This document shows positions 35,400-44,066 of a stretch of DNA of 64,000 bases, piece after piece. The stretch covers positions 46,962 to 110,961 of the forward strand of contig NZ_JACJTD010000027.1 in the NCBI RefSeq assembly GCF_014698505.1, given 5' to 3'. Source of the DNA: Nostoc foliaceum FACHB-393. GTDB taxonomy: Bacteria > Cyanobacteriota > Cyanobacteriia > Cyanobacteriales > Nostocaceae. Below the pieces are notes generated by a model. That model worked only from the letters and a program-made list of their open reading frames with translations, made no database searches and was not told where the DNA came from. The translations under genes were made by a program, and so were the position numbers. The stretch's first letter is position 1; each line of letters opens with the position of its first letter.

Positions 35400-35884
35400 G
35401 ATAATGCCATAGCAAGCTTGATAGATATTTCAATTTTAGCTCTGTACTCCTTTGATCCTTGGCGACCTCTGCGTCTGGAGTAGTTTGTTATAAAATTGGC
35501 ACAAACGCTTTATTTGGTGGAGTTCTCCTAACCGGAAACGGAGCGTCTCTGGCTTTGCTCCTGAATTTTCAGGGGGAAAATGAGTAACTATTTGGTATTA
35601 TCGGACGCTTGTAGATGCCGTCCCGCAGACTAGAAGCACTGTAATCATTGAGGAATTGAACGGATCGTTGCACAAATTGAGGTATTAGTATCTCAATAAA
35701 AAATTTTATTTACCCATAAGTAGATAAAAGTTTCATAAGAACTAGACAAATGGCTTTTTTACAGACACGATATAATCATGTGTCTCACGAACAAATTTTG
35801 GCTTTTAGATTATTTCTCTAGATAAAAAATCTTTCTCTCGGTAGATAGGTGTACTTATATTATTATGGCTGCTATGTTACTAAT
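35400..35884. other. Intergenic region with repeat fragments
   Basis: 485 bp divergent spacer. A CCGGAAACGGAGCGTCTC segment near 35532 resembles the CCGGAGACGCTCCGCCTCCG hairpin at 25.57 kb, a dispersed repeat. No gene seen. Confidence 0.5.
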
Positions 35885-36421
35885 ATGACGATAGTAAGAC
35901 AAAACGCCTTAAATACAACCGTAAGTCCTTCAGTAAATTCTCCAGAAACCTTGGCAGAAAAGGTTATTGAAGCAGAGCGTATGCACGATGTTCTGCTTTT
36001 ACTGCAAAACTTGATTAACAGTGAAGAAGCCACTGTGAAGCTAATTCTGGATTGTCTCTATGACGTTGGCTCAGTCAATCTGATCAACCAAAAGCTTCGC
36101 CTGAAACCCGTCAACAGGGTGATGAAATTAATTGCCCGAATGTCCAAACCAGTTTTTAGAACTTTGGCTTTAAATTGGTTTAAAAAAAACTGTCCTCAAC
36201 TCATTACTAATTGGCTACATTTGCAGGTAACTTTTGGAAGTATCCAAAATATAGCCCAAGAAGTACCTATTGAAGTTGCAGAACTTCAACCATACTCCAT
36301 ACCACAGAGAGAAAATCTGAGCCAAGAGGTTAAAAATCTGCGCTATCAGGTAAGATTGCTCGCTGGGATTTCAATCATAGCGATCGCTGTTTTAGGAGTA
36401 ACAGCCGCTAGGTTAAACTGA
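35885..36421 (+). CDS. Tail-anchored hypothetical protein, 178 aa
   Basis: The product starts MTIVRQNALNTTV and has one hydrophobic segment at the very C-terminus (LLAGISIIAIAVLGVTAARL), so it is probably tail-anchored with a cytoplasmic helical domain (ILDCLYDVGSVNLINQKLRL). I recognise no family. The chosen ATG at 35885 is more plausible than the earlier in-frame codon, whose added Tyr-rich residues look non-coding. The next gene, cheR, is 220 bp downstream. Confidence 0.65.
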   Translation: MTIVRQNALNTTVSPSVNSPETLAEKVIEAERMHDVLLLLQNLINSEEATVKLILDCLYDVGSVNLINQKLRLKPVNRVMKLIARMSKPVFRTLALNWFKKNCPQLITNWLHLQVTFGSIQNIAQEVPIEVAELQPYSIPQRENLSQEVKNLRYQVRLLAGISIIAIAVLGVTAARLN

Positions 36422-36641
36422 AACCCATAAGTAGCACCATTATTCAATCTAATAGATCCAGTAGGCTCATTTCGGCGTAAGATGCATTTGGGTTCTAAAA
36501 ACCCTGACAGCCTAAAGTGGGAATAATTTTTTTCCATCAGGTATTTTGGGAAATATTTGTTTGGCTAACCCCAAGCAGTTTAACTCGTTGTATTGCCAGC
36601 ATATTTAAATAACTGGCTCAACATATATGCTAATTCGTACT

Positions 36642-37478
36642 ATGACTTTGCCCAAGCCTACCTTGGAGGATATAGAAATACATCTGCTGTTAGAAGGTGT
36701 ATATCAATACTATGGTTATGACTTTCGCAATTATGCTCTTTCCTCACTCAAGCGCCGCATTCAGAGCTTCATGCAATTAGAAGGGTTCGCAAATGTTTCT
36801 GCATTACAAGAACAGTTACTCCACAACCGTGCTTATTTGGAAAGATTTTTACTTGCTCTGACGGTAAACGTAACATCAATGTTTCGTGATCCCAGCTTTT
36901 ATAACACCTTCAGAAATCAAGTTATCCCCTTCTTGCAAACTTATCCATTTATTCGCATATGGCACGCTGGATGCTCTACCGGTGAAGAAGTTTACTCAAT
37001 GGCGATTATTCTGCAAGAAGAAGGACTTTATCACCGTTGTCGCATATATGCCACTGATACTAATGAGAAAGTATTACAAAGTGCCAAAAGTGGTATTTTT
37101 TCCCTGAAAATGATGCAAGAATATACTCATCTTTACCTGAAAGCAGGCGGTAAGAAGTCATTTTCAGAATATTATACAGCAGCTTATGACAATGCGATTT
37201 TTCGAGCATCTCTAAGAGAAAATGTTGTTTTCGCCCAGCATAATTTAGCAACTGATAGCTCTTTTAATGAGTTTAATGTCATCCTTTGTCGTAATGTCCT
37301 GATATATTTCAATCAGGTACTTCAAAAGCGGGTACACGAACTGTTTTATAATAGTCTCTGCACCTTTGGCATCTTGGGATTAGGAAAACAAGAATCAATC
37401 CGGTTTACCCCTTATGAACAGCACTATGAAGAGATAGTCAAAGGTGAAAAACTATATAAGAAAATAGCTGGTGCTTAA
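36642..37478 (+). CDS. CheR-type protein-glutamate methyltransferase, 278 aa
   Basis: CheR methylates chemoreceptor glutamates with SAM. The N-terminal helical domain holds YYGYDFRNYALSSLKRRIQS; the catalytic domain has IRIWHAGCSTGEEVYSMAII (SAM motif I), IYATDTNEKVLQSAKSGIF and FNVILCRNVLIYFNQVLQKR (the NVLIYF motif). No chemotaxis gene is adjacent, and it lacks a TPR tail, so it may serve an orphan signalling system. ATG 36642 is preferred over 36627 because MTLPKP begins the family-like region. Complete. Confidence 0.92.
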   Translation: MTLPKPTLEDIEIHLLLEGVYQYYGYDFRNYALSSLKRRIQSFMQLEGFANVSALQEQLLHNRAYLERFLLALTVNVTSMFRDPSFYNTFRNQVIPFLQTYPFIRIWHAGCSTGEEVYSMAIILQEEGLYHRCRIYATDTNEKVLQSAKSGIFSLKMMQEYTHLYLKAGGKKSFSEYYTAAYDNAIFRASLRENVVFAQHNLATDSSFNEFNVILCRNVLIYFNQVLQKRVHELFYNSLCTFGILGLGKQESIRFTPYEQHYEEIVKGEKLYKKIAGA

Positions 37479-37673
37479 AATCCAGGTCTTTTGAATTAGG
37501 TGAATTTAACCGGAAATATAGAGAGAATCTAACTAAAAGTGTATTCAAATTAGCACTAAGTATTTTTCAGCAAAAATATTATGAATAAAGTTGTGTAGGT
37601 GCAGCCCGTCGTAGACATTGCTGTCAAAAGACAGTCTGTCAAACATTTTTAATTGTGTTCAGAAGATAGATAC

Positions 37674-37750
37674 AGCGTAGACGCATTAGCGAAGCGGTAG
37701 CGACGTTCGCGTAGCGTCTCGCAGGGAAGGAGCGTCAGCGGCTTGTCGCT
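37674..37750. repeat. GTAGCG-type interspersed repeat
   Basis: Another copy with GCGAAGCGGTAGCGACGTTC and GCGTAGCGTCTCGCAGGGAA segments, about 50 bp before the start of the 259-residue unknown gene. The rest of 37479-37800 shows no gene. Confidence 0.75.
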
Positions 37751-37800
37751 AGACATCACTTAAGGTAAATTATACATTAAAGCCTTAAAGGAGATTGTCG

Positions 37801-38580
37801 ATGCAGCTTCTCGAATGTCCTCCTGTTGCAGTCATTGCTGGAGAAAATGCGGTTCACGTTTCTCAACTACCTTCTACATGGCAAGACATTGCTAGAGGAA
37901 CCACGAGTGTCGGACTTTCTCATCCCCAAAGCTATGTTGAGATGGCACAGTTGTTCTTATATAAATTAGAGCATGGTGATGTTGACTTGTTTAGCGATCG
38001 CCCCCAACTAGCTCACTTAATACCGTCATTCTCCCAGCTATTTACACAACTGGCATGGGAAACCCTAGAGTTTTTTGGGCAAGACTTTCTCAAACACAGC
38101 TATCCAAACTTTACAGAAATTCTCCGTAATGTGGAGTTAAAAGGGACAGAGTATGCTGATGAGGTAAAAGTCGCTCGCATTGGCATAGATTTGTTCAACG
38201 AGTTTGGTTATGAACTACCTGCCAGTTTCTATCATGTGCATCTAGCGCCGATTTACCGCGATCATGTTTTTGAAGAACGCGCCTTAAGATTTGATCAGCG
38301 CGATATCGAACACAAACGGGCTTGGGATGCCATACTCCATGCAGGTAAGGTATTTGCGATTCAGATGAAGGTGCAAAGTATTGCTTCTAAATACGGTTTT
38401 ACTTATCAACACGGCTGTGGTTGTAACTCTCACCTATCTTCCATTGATGTATCTAGTGGCGCGTTTGAATATGAATTGAGTCCCGAAAAGCGCCAGCGAT
38501 GGATTCGCAGTTTTATTTGGACTGCTTGGTATGAGTATGCTTTCTTTGCGATCGTGCCAAATACGAGTTATTTAGTCTAA
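37801..38580 (+). CDS. Unknown cyanobacterial protein, 259 aa
   Basis: ATG 37801 is preceded by AAGGAGA at good spacing. The product has no signal peptide or membrane helix and is largely helical, with a conserved-looking cluster YQHGCGCNSH near residue 202-211 that could bind metal, and an Asp/Glu/His-rich middle (FYHVHLAPIYRDHVFEERAL). Length and even codon use suggest a real gene. It stands next to the terminal oxidase genes but in the opposite direction. I do not recognise the family and assign no function. Confidence 0.65.
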   Translation: MQLLECPPVAVIAGENAVHVSQLPSTWQDIARGTTSVGLSHPQSYVEMAQLFLYKLEHGDVDLFSDRPQLAHLIPSFSQLFTQLAWETLEFFGQDFLKHSYPNFTEILRNVELKGTEYADEVKVARIGIDLFNEFGYELPASFYHVHLAPIYRDHVFEERALRFDQRDIEHKRAWDAILHAGKVFAIQMKVQSIASKYGFTYQHGCGCNSHLSSIDVSSGAFEYELSPEKRQRWIRSFIWTAWYEYAFFAIVPNTSYLV

Positions 38581-38615
38581 TACCAATTTAAAAAAGAATA
38601 CGACAAATAGACCAT

Positions 38616-38645
38616 TTGTAGAGACGCGATTCATCGCGTCTTTAC
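38616..38645 (+). repeat. Hairpin repeat, likely bidirectional terminator
   Basis: GTAGAGACGCGATTCATCGC and its complement form a strong stem (copy of the repeat at 29.95 kb) between the stops of two convergent genes, ideally placed to terminate both. Confidence 0.7.
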
Positions 38646-38712
38646 TTCATCATTAATTGAATTAGTCTAGAGAGAAAATAAGTAGAGGGAGTAATTTCTC
38701 CCTCATTCTCAT

Positions 38713-39315
38713 TTACTGCCAAACGTAGATGAGGATAAACAAAATAATCCAGATAACATCGACGAAGTGCCAAAACAGTGAAGTTGCATTCACACCAAAG
38801 TGCCCTGTGTCGTAGTTGCCAGGGATGAAAGAACGTACCAAAATAATCGACTGCAACAGAATGCCAGTGAAAACGTGCAAACCGTGGAAACCTGTTAGCA
38901 GGTAAAACGTTCCACCAAATACCCCTGAAGTGAAGCCAAAATCGAGGCCGTTCCATTCAATCGCTTGTCCAACCAAAAAGTAAGTTCCCATCGCCATTGT
39001 TGCTAAGAGAAACAGGCGAAATTTCACTAAGTCGTGGCGTTGAAGGGCGCGTTCTGCTAAGTAAATTACAAAGCTACTGGCGACAAGAATTATTGTATTG
39101 ATTGTCGGTTCTTTTACTTCTAATCCAGAAACACCAGCTGGTAGCCAGTTAGGGGTTGTTGTTTTGTAGATGGCATATCCGGCGAAAAAACTCAAGAAAA
39201 TGACGCTTTCTGAGAGGAGGAAGACAATGAAGCCAAACATCTTGTTGCCTTCTTCGTCGTGGGTATGTTCTGCGGCTGTGTGCTGCAATTCATCTGAATT
39301 GATATAACTGTCCAT
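38713..39315 (-). CDS. coxC: Terminal oxidase subunit III (CoxC, ARTO/cox3 type)
   Basis: Five hydrophobic helices and the subunit III blocks MFGFIVFLLSESVIFLSFFA, GGTFYLLTGFHGLHVFTGIL and SLFWHFVDVIWIILFILIYV. From the ATG at 39315 it has 200 residues, the usual cyanobacterial size; the frame is open 27 codons more, through unlike sequence. It is last in the oxidase operon but separated from coxA by about 480 bp containing tandem repeats, so it may have its own promoter. The subunit supports the proton-pumping core in the membrane. Confidence 0.94.
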   Translation of the reverse strand: MDSYINSDELQHTAAEHTHDEEGNKMFGFIVFLLSESVIFLSFFAGYAIYKTTTPNWLPAGVSGLEVKEPTINTIILVASSFVIYLAERALQRHDLVKFRLFLLATMAMGTYFLVGQAIEWNGLDFGFTSGVFGGTFYLLTGFHGLHVFTGILLQSIILVRSFIPGNYDTGHFGVNATSLFWHFVDVIWIILFILIYVWQ

Positions 39316-39468
39316 TGGTGGAGTTTTGCTTTTAGCTTGAGGGTTGAAATTAAAACGCAAAGGAGACGTAGTTCGTTGTGCTACGGTATACACCAATACG
39401 CTTGGGTTAAGAAAATTTATCTGTTAAGGCAGGCAGGGGGAGAGAAAAAAGCTTAACTGAACGGGATT

Positions 39469-39783
39469 ACGGTATACACACAAGTCTTTTGACCTTACCT
39501 CTATTGCATTGACCTGCACCTTTATTGCATCGACCTGCACCTTTATTGCATTGACCTGCACCTTTATTGCATTGACCTGCACCTTTATTGCATTGACCTG
39601 CACCTTTATTGCATTGACCTGCACCTTTATTGCATTGACCTGCACCTTTATTGCATTGACCTGCACCTTTGTTGCATCGACCTGCAAGTTTGTTACATCG
39701 ACCTGCAAGTTTGTTACATCGACCTGCAAAAATTAACTTACCCTAAGTTACGGAGTAACCTAAAAGATTTGTGTGTATACGGT
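39469..39783. repeat. 21-bp tandem repeats enclosed by inverted repeats
   Basis: From 39490 to 39732 the unit GACCTGCACCTTTATTGCAT recurs with a 21-bp period: GACCTGCA occurs 11 times, the central copies identical and the right-hand ones diverging. Inverted repeats of about 22 bp flank the block (39469-39490 and 39762-39783), differing at about two positions. Period 21 keeps both strands open: the minus strand would encode a VQVNAIK heptad array, the plus strand a CTFIALT array. The element sits between coxA and coxC. I treat it as a non-coding repeat element. Confidence 0.85.
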
Positions 39784-39797
39784 AGGATAGCCTTGGG

Positions 39798-41459
39798 TTA
39801 TTCTGAGAGGTTAGCTGTCAAGGGTTCCGATTTGCCGTAGCCGTAGGGTTCGGAGATGATGATGGGGATTTCTTCAAAGTTTTCTACTGGGGGGGGTGAA
39901 GAAACTAACCACTCAAGTCCGATTGCCCGCCAAGGGTTAGCGGGTGCTTTCTCGCCTTGCATCCAAGAAATCACCATGTTGAATATGAAGGGCAAGGTGG
40001 ACATTCCTAATAGGAATCCGCCCAGGCTGGCGATGATATTCCAGGATGTGTACTCTGGGGCGTAGGAAGCGACTCGGCGTAACATCCCTTGCAATCCTAA
40101 TGGGTGCATGGGCAAAAAGTTGAGGTTAGTGCCGATGAAAGCTAACCAGAAATGGATTTTACCCCAGCTTTCGGAGTACATCCGCCCAGTCATTTTGGGG
40201 AACCAGTGATAGATGGCAGCATACAAGCCCATCGTCACAGTGCCGTAGAGGACGTAGTGGAAGTGTCCCACTACAAAGTAAGTATTGTTAACGTGGACAT
40301 CAACTGGCACTGAGGAAAGCATAATGCCTGTGATGCCAGCGAAGACAAACATAACTAATGCACCAAGGGCAAACAGCATGGGGGTAGTTAGCCGCAGTTT
40401 ACCGCCCCAAATAGTTGCTACCCAAGCAAATACTTTAATTCCTGTGGGGACAGATACAAACATCGTCGTCAGCATGAAAATCAACCGCATCCAGCCGGGT
40501 GTACCACTGACGTACATGTGGTGTACCCAAACAATACCGCTAACTACGGCAATCAAGATGGATGAAACGGCAACTACTTTGTACCCAAATAAGGGTTTAC
40601 GTGAATAAACTGGAAAGATTTCCGAGAAAATGCCGAAGATGGGCAAAATAATCACGTAAACGGCGGGGTGGGAGTAAAACCAGAAGTAATGCTCAAACAT
40701 TACTGGATTACCACCCTTGGCAGGATCGAAAAAGGCAGTTCCTGCTGTGAGGTCGAGTAGTAGCATCACCGCACCTGCTGTCAATGCAGGTAGTCCGAAT
40801 AGTTGGATGATTTGGGCGCTAAATACTGCCCAGACAAACAACGGCATTTTGAAGAAACCCATTCCTGGGGCCCGCATCTTCACGATTGTGGTGACAAAGT
40901 TCACTGCCCCCATAATTGAGGATACGCCGGATATTGCCACCGCTAAGAGCCAGAGAACTTGACCATTAATCAAGTTACCTGTGGGATTCTGAAGACTGAC
41001 TGGTGGATAAGACCACCAACCCGCTTGGGCTGGGCCACCAGGGACAAAGAAGCTACCCATCATGATAATGCCGACTACTGGCACCATCCAAAAGGCAACG
41101 GCGTTGAGGCGGGGAAATGCCATATCTCGCGCCCCAATCATCAGGGGTACTAAATAGTTGGCAAAACCAACGAGTGAGGGAAATGTCCACAAAAACAGCA
41201 TCACAGTGCCGTGCATGGTGAACATACCGTTGTAGACGGTGCGATCGACTAAATCTGATTCGGGTGTCATCAGTTCTCCCCGCATCACCATCGCAAAGAT
41301 ACCGCCGATGAGAAAGAAGAAAAATGAAGTAACGAGATACTGGATACCAATTACCTTGTGGTCAGTACTAAAGCTGAAGTATTCTTTCCAGTTAGTTGGA
41401 GATTCGTGGTTAGGCTTCTCATTAGGGAGAAGCATACCTTCAATAGGAACATTAGTCAT
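39798..41459 (-). CDS. coxA: Terminal oxidase subunit I (CoxA, ARTO/cox3 type)
   Basis: The haem-copper catalytic subunit: twelve membrane helices with FTMHGTVMLFLWTFPSLVGF (low-spin haem His), WFYSHPAVYVIILPIFGIFS (CuB His and cross-linked Tyr), VHHMYVSG (two CuB His) and HVNNTYFVVGHFHYVLYG (haem ligands). The length of 553 is normal. It works with subunit II, whose lack of CuA suggests electrons come from quinol rather than cytochrome c. It is third in an operon of two DUF2231 proteins, coxB and coxA, with only 13 bp to coxB. Confidence 0.97.
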   Translation of the reverse strand: MTNVPIEGMLLPNEKPNHESPTNWKEYFSFSTDHKVIGIQYLVTSFFFFLIGGIFAMVMRGELMTPESDLVDRTVYNGMFTMHGTVMLFLWTFPSLVGFANYLVPLMIGARDMAFPRLNAVAFWMVPVVGIIMMGSFFVPGGPAQAGWWSYPPVSLQNPTGNLINGQVLWLLAVAISGVSSIMGAVNFVTTIVKMRAPGMGFFKMPLFVWAVFSAQIIQLFGLPALTAGAVMLLLDLTAGTAFFDPAKGGNPVMFEHYFWFYSHPAVYVIILPIFGIFSEIFPVYSRKPLFGYKVVAVSSILIAVVSGIVWVHHMYVSGTPGWMRLIFMLTTMFVSVPTGIKVFAWVATIWGGKLRLTTPMLFALGALVMFVFAGITGIMLSSVPVDVHVNNTYFVVGHFHYVLYGTVTMGLYAAIYHWFPKMTGRMYSESWGKIHFWLAFIGTNLNFLPMHPLGLQGMLRRVASYAPEYTSWNIIASLGGFLLGMSTLPFIFNMVISWMQGEKAPANPWRAIGLEWLVSSPPPVENFEEIPIIISEPYGYGKSEPLTANLSE

Positions 41460-41472
41460 GGTTACTTTCCTT

Positions 41473-42399
41473 TCAACCAGGTGAATTGACTAGAGGAGGT
41501 GCAGCAGGTGGAACTGTAACCCAACCAGTTTGGACTGATTGATTGGATGTTTGGGCATACTCAGAAGCCGCCTGATTTTTTGCAACGGATGGCTTTTGGG
41601 TTGCAGCTTGTGCTAGCCACTGCTGATAATCTTCAGGAGATTCGACAACCACATTCGCCTGCATCGTCGCAAAGTATGTACCGCTATATTGGGAATCGGT
41701 CAATCGATATTTGCCAGCGCGGATGGGAGTAAATTCAAAGTCGATCGCATGGTTGGGAATAATATCCTGCTTAAGGCGAAATGCAGGTATATAAAAGCCG
41801 TGGAGAACGTCTTGGGATTTCAGCGCTAAACGTATCCGGCGATCGCTTGGTAAATGCAATTCGGTACTGGTAATATCTCTTTCGGGATAATGAAAAACCC
41901 ACGCCCACTGTTTAGCTAGTACGTCGATTTTTTCTACAGGTTCTGCTAAACCGTTAGCTGGGGCATCTTTTGGTTCTGCATAAGCCGATTCCATTCCCAA
42001 CGGATTATGCAGGTGAACTATTTCCGATGGGCCTTGAATTCCCATTTGTTCATAAACTTGATAGCTGTAGCCTGCAATCCACAAGACTAACAGAATTGGG
42101 ATTGCTGTCCAGACAACTTCTAGGGTGATATTACCTTCAATTGGAGGGCCGTCGGTGAAATCATCTTTGATAGCCCGATGGAAGATCACAGAATACATTA
42201 AAGTACTTGTTACTCCCAAGAAGATGAAGGAACCGAGGGTTACTAAGAAGCTAATCAAATCATCAATTAGTAGGGATTCGGCTGCTGCTTGGGGGGGAAG
42301 CCAGGAGTAAGCCTGCTTCCCAATCCAGAGACTGGTAATAGTCACTGCGATCGCGCCTGTAAGCAGCGTCAAAATATTTAAAATCTTCTGGATTTTCAT
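41473..42399 (-). CDS. coxB: Terminal oxidase subunit II lacking the CuA site (CoxB, ARTO/cox3 type)
   Basis: Two N-terminal membrane helices precede a cupredoxin domain (WAWVFHYPERDITSTELHLP; HGFYIPAFRLKQDIIPNHAI). The CuA region, normally CxExCGxxHxxM, reads DSQYSGTYFATM: both cysteines and the histidine are replaced. That is the hallmark of the alternative respiratory terminal oxidase (ARTO, cox3) of cyanobacteria, thought to take electrons from plastoquinol. In Anabaena the cox2 and cox3 operons are reported as heterocyst-specific. The start could be 42399 or six bases upstream; a heptamer repeat abuts it. Confidence 0.93.
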   Translation of the reverse strand: MKIQKILNILTLLTGAIAVTITSLWIGKQAYSWLPPQAAAESLLIDDLISFLVTLGSFIFLGVTSTLMYSVIFHRAIKDDFTDGPPIEGNITLEVVWTAIPILLVLWIAGYSYQVYEQMGIQGPSEIVHLHNPLGMESAYAEPKDAPANGLAEPVEKIDVLAKQWAWVFHYPERDITSTELHLPSDRRIRLALKSQDVLHGFYIPAFRLKQDIIPNHAIDFEFTPIRAGKYRLTDSQYSGTYFATMQANVVVESPEDYQQWLAQAATQKPSVAKNQAASEYAQTSNQSVQTGWVTVPPAAPPLVNSPG

Positions 42400-42446
42400 G
42401 GTCATTAGTCATTAGTCATTAGTCATTGGTCATTGGTCATTAGTCA
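42400..42446. repeat. Heptanucleotide tandem repeat (GTCATTA) at the coxB start
   Basis: About six copies of GTCATTA/GTCATTG in tandem between the second DUF2231 gene and coxB, where coxB's ribosome site should be. An STRR-type repeat; copy number may vary between strains. Confidence 0.8.
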
Positions 42447-42458
42447 AATGACTAATAC

Positions 42459-43076
42459 TTACTTGAGTGTTGTATTGAGGTCTTGGTGCGATCGCAGCAA
42501 ATTATCTGCTGTATTGTGTACGCCAAACTCGGCAGCCATTTGCGCCCCTAGTGTCCCGTGGACGTACAGAATGAACATGATTGCTATGCCTGCCAACAGA
42601 TAGATCCATTGCACTTCTCTATCTGTCTGTTTATATTCTTGTTTGGCCCAAACGAAGCGCTGCCATCCTCTCCAAATGGTCAGGACAACAATCAACGCTA
42701 ACAAGAACACACCACCCACACCATGCCAAAGCATAGTTTCCATTGCCTGCAATCCCCAGGCACTTTTCATATCAGCTGGTGGTGTTGCCAACAGCATTTC
42801 ATAAAAGCCTGCTGCCACTGTGAAAAATGTGATGATGCTGGCACCTAGCATGTTGTACCAGCCAACATCAAATAAGTTGTCACGTTCCACAGTAATTGCT
42901 AAAAATTTGAAGACCCATTTTTCAAAGGGGAACAGAACACCGACAATATCAAAGGTCATTCCAATGATGAACAAACCTATTGTCAGATGGACTAAGTTAG
43001 GATGAATGGGAATTGTGTAAGGTAATCCGTTTGCGCCTAGAGAGCCGCTCAATTGATCAATTAATTCTGAGTTCAT
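42459..43076 (-). CDS. DUF2231 membrane protein of the oxidase operon (second), 205 aa
   Basis: Five hydrophobic segments and the DUF2231 opening (LPYTIPIHPNLVHLTIGLFI, HPNLVH). The start at 43076 shares ATGA with the stop of the preceding gene, showing translational coupling; the longer open frame to 43136 is rejected for that reason. In Anabaena the cox3 operon carries two such genes ahead of coxB, matching this layout. Likely a membrane partner of the oxidase, perhaps for haem or quinol handling, although its biochemical role is unknown. Confidence 0.88.
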   Translation of the reverse strand: MNSELIDQLSGSLGANGLPYTIPIHPNLVHLTIGLFIIGMTFDIVGVLFPFEKWVFKFLAITVERDNLFDVGWYNMLGASIITFFTVAAGFYEMLLATPPADMKSAWGLQAMETMLWHGVGGVFLLALIVVLTIWRGWQRFVWAKQEYKQTDREVQWIYLLAGIAIMFILYVHGTLGAQMAAEFGVHNTADNLLRSHQDLNTTLK

Positions 43077-43573
43077 CGCAACAGACCATCCTTTACTGCT
43101 TCCACAACTGGCACTGTATGCAATCCATACACCCAAACAAGTTCATCTCCGAGATATACCTGCAAGCCAACTATCAGGGTCAAAATTAACCCGGCTCCCA
43201 AATAATAAATTGATATTTTTTGCGGGTTGCGGGCACGAATTACATAGCGCCAAGCTGTAATCGCCGTGATGATTCCCGAAAGCGACCAGCCAATCAGCGT
43301 ATGTAAATTCAGCACTGATTTAGCGAGGCTGTAAGGCTGTGCTAAACCTGCTTCAAACTGACCAAAAATGATCGCGACGAAGATGGCGATCGTCGCAACT
43401 AACATATTCCACCAACTCACTTCAAAAAGACTGGTTTTACCAGTAAAATAGCCAACGACATCGCAGAAAAAGGAAAACAATACCATCGCAATTACGAAGT
43501 GGACAACGATGGGATGAATCGTATCTGGATAGGGTAAATTGTGGTCGTTCAAAGATGTCAAATACTCAAGCAT
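43073..43573 (-). CDS. DUF2231 membrane protein of the oxidase operon (first), 166 aa
   Basis: Four membrane helices with the family opening LPYPDTIHPIVVHFVIAMVL. It overlaps the next gene by four bases (ATGA). As first gene of the ARTO-type operon it follows directly after the 490-bp region that holds the promoter and ends at the transposon. DUF2231 His residues (HPIVVH) could bind haem, which is inference. The product is conserved next to cox3 in heterocystous cyanobacteria. Confidence 0.88.
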   Translation of the reverse strand: MLEYLTSLNDHNLPYPDTIHPIVVHFVIAMVLFSFFCDVVGYFTGKTSLFEVSWWNMLVATIAIFVAIIFGQFEAGLAQPYSLAKSVLNLHTLIGWSLSGIITAITAWRYVIRARNPQKISIYYLGAGLILTLIVGLQVYLGDELVWVYGLHTVPVVEAVKDGLLR

Positions 43574-44066
43574 TGTTTCTCCTGGACATATCTACCGCAC
43601 TTTGGTCAAACTTCAATAATCGATGGATACTCGCTAACATCACCACAAGTATCTATCCATAATTGACTAGAATCTGTTCAATATCTGCGCGGTGCAATAC
43701 GCTTAATCATGTCTTAGCTTTTGGTAGACAAATCTAGTAAACTTGCCTACGGGAAATAATTTTGGTTGCGATTAATTTCCTCATGCCAATAGTCTGCAAC
43801 AGCAATTTTTGATGTAGCTAAACCAAATCGCTGTCGTTTGTTGATTTGCTTAACCTATCTTTTAGCTTAAGTAAATTTTTATGAATTGTCAAAACAATAA
43901 TAATTAAAATTTTAAAAGTTACTTATTTAGCAGTAAATTATTCTCGTAATGTAGCGATTTTGGCATTAATTAAAATATTAAAAAGTCTAAATTAAATATT
44001 TTTTTGTAACCTATTTCACAATCCTAAAATATTTATTTGTAATACAAATGACATTGCAGGTGTTTT
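43574..44066. other. Upstream region of the oxidase operon, AT-rich
   Basis: About 490 bp with no ORF, tRNA or recognised RNA. It must contain the promoter of the minus-strand oxidase operon. It ends at the putative transposon end (44067). No tRNA is found here, so the insertion is not next to one on this side. Confidence 0.6.

Noticed and set aside
39490..39735. Possible CRISPR array
   Set aside because: Units are contiguous 21-bp tandem copies with no unique spacers.
39424..39736. Open frames on both strands across the 21-bp repeats (heptad VQVNAIK on minus, CTFIALT on plus)
   Set aside because: Both follow from a period divisible by three without stops; no ribosome site or non-repeat domain supports a gene.
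43574..44066. tRNA gene as homing site for the CAST at its left end
   Set aside because: No cloverleaf can be found on either strand.
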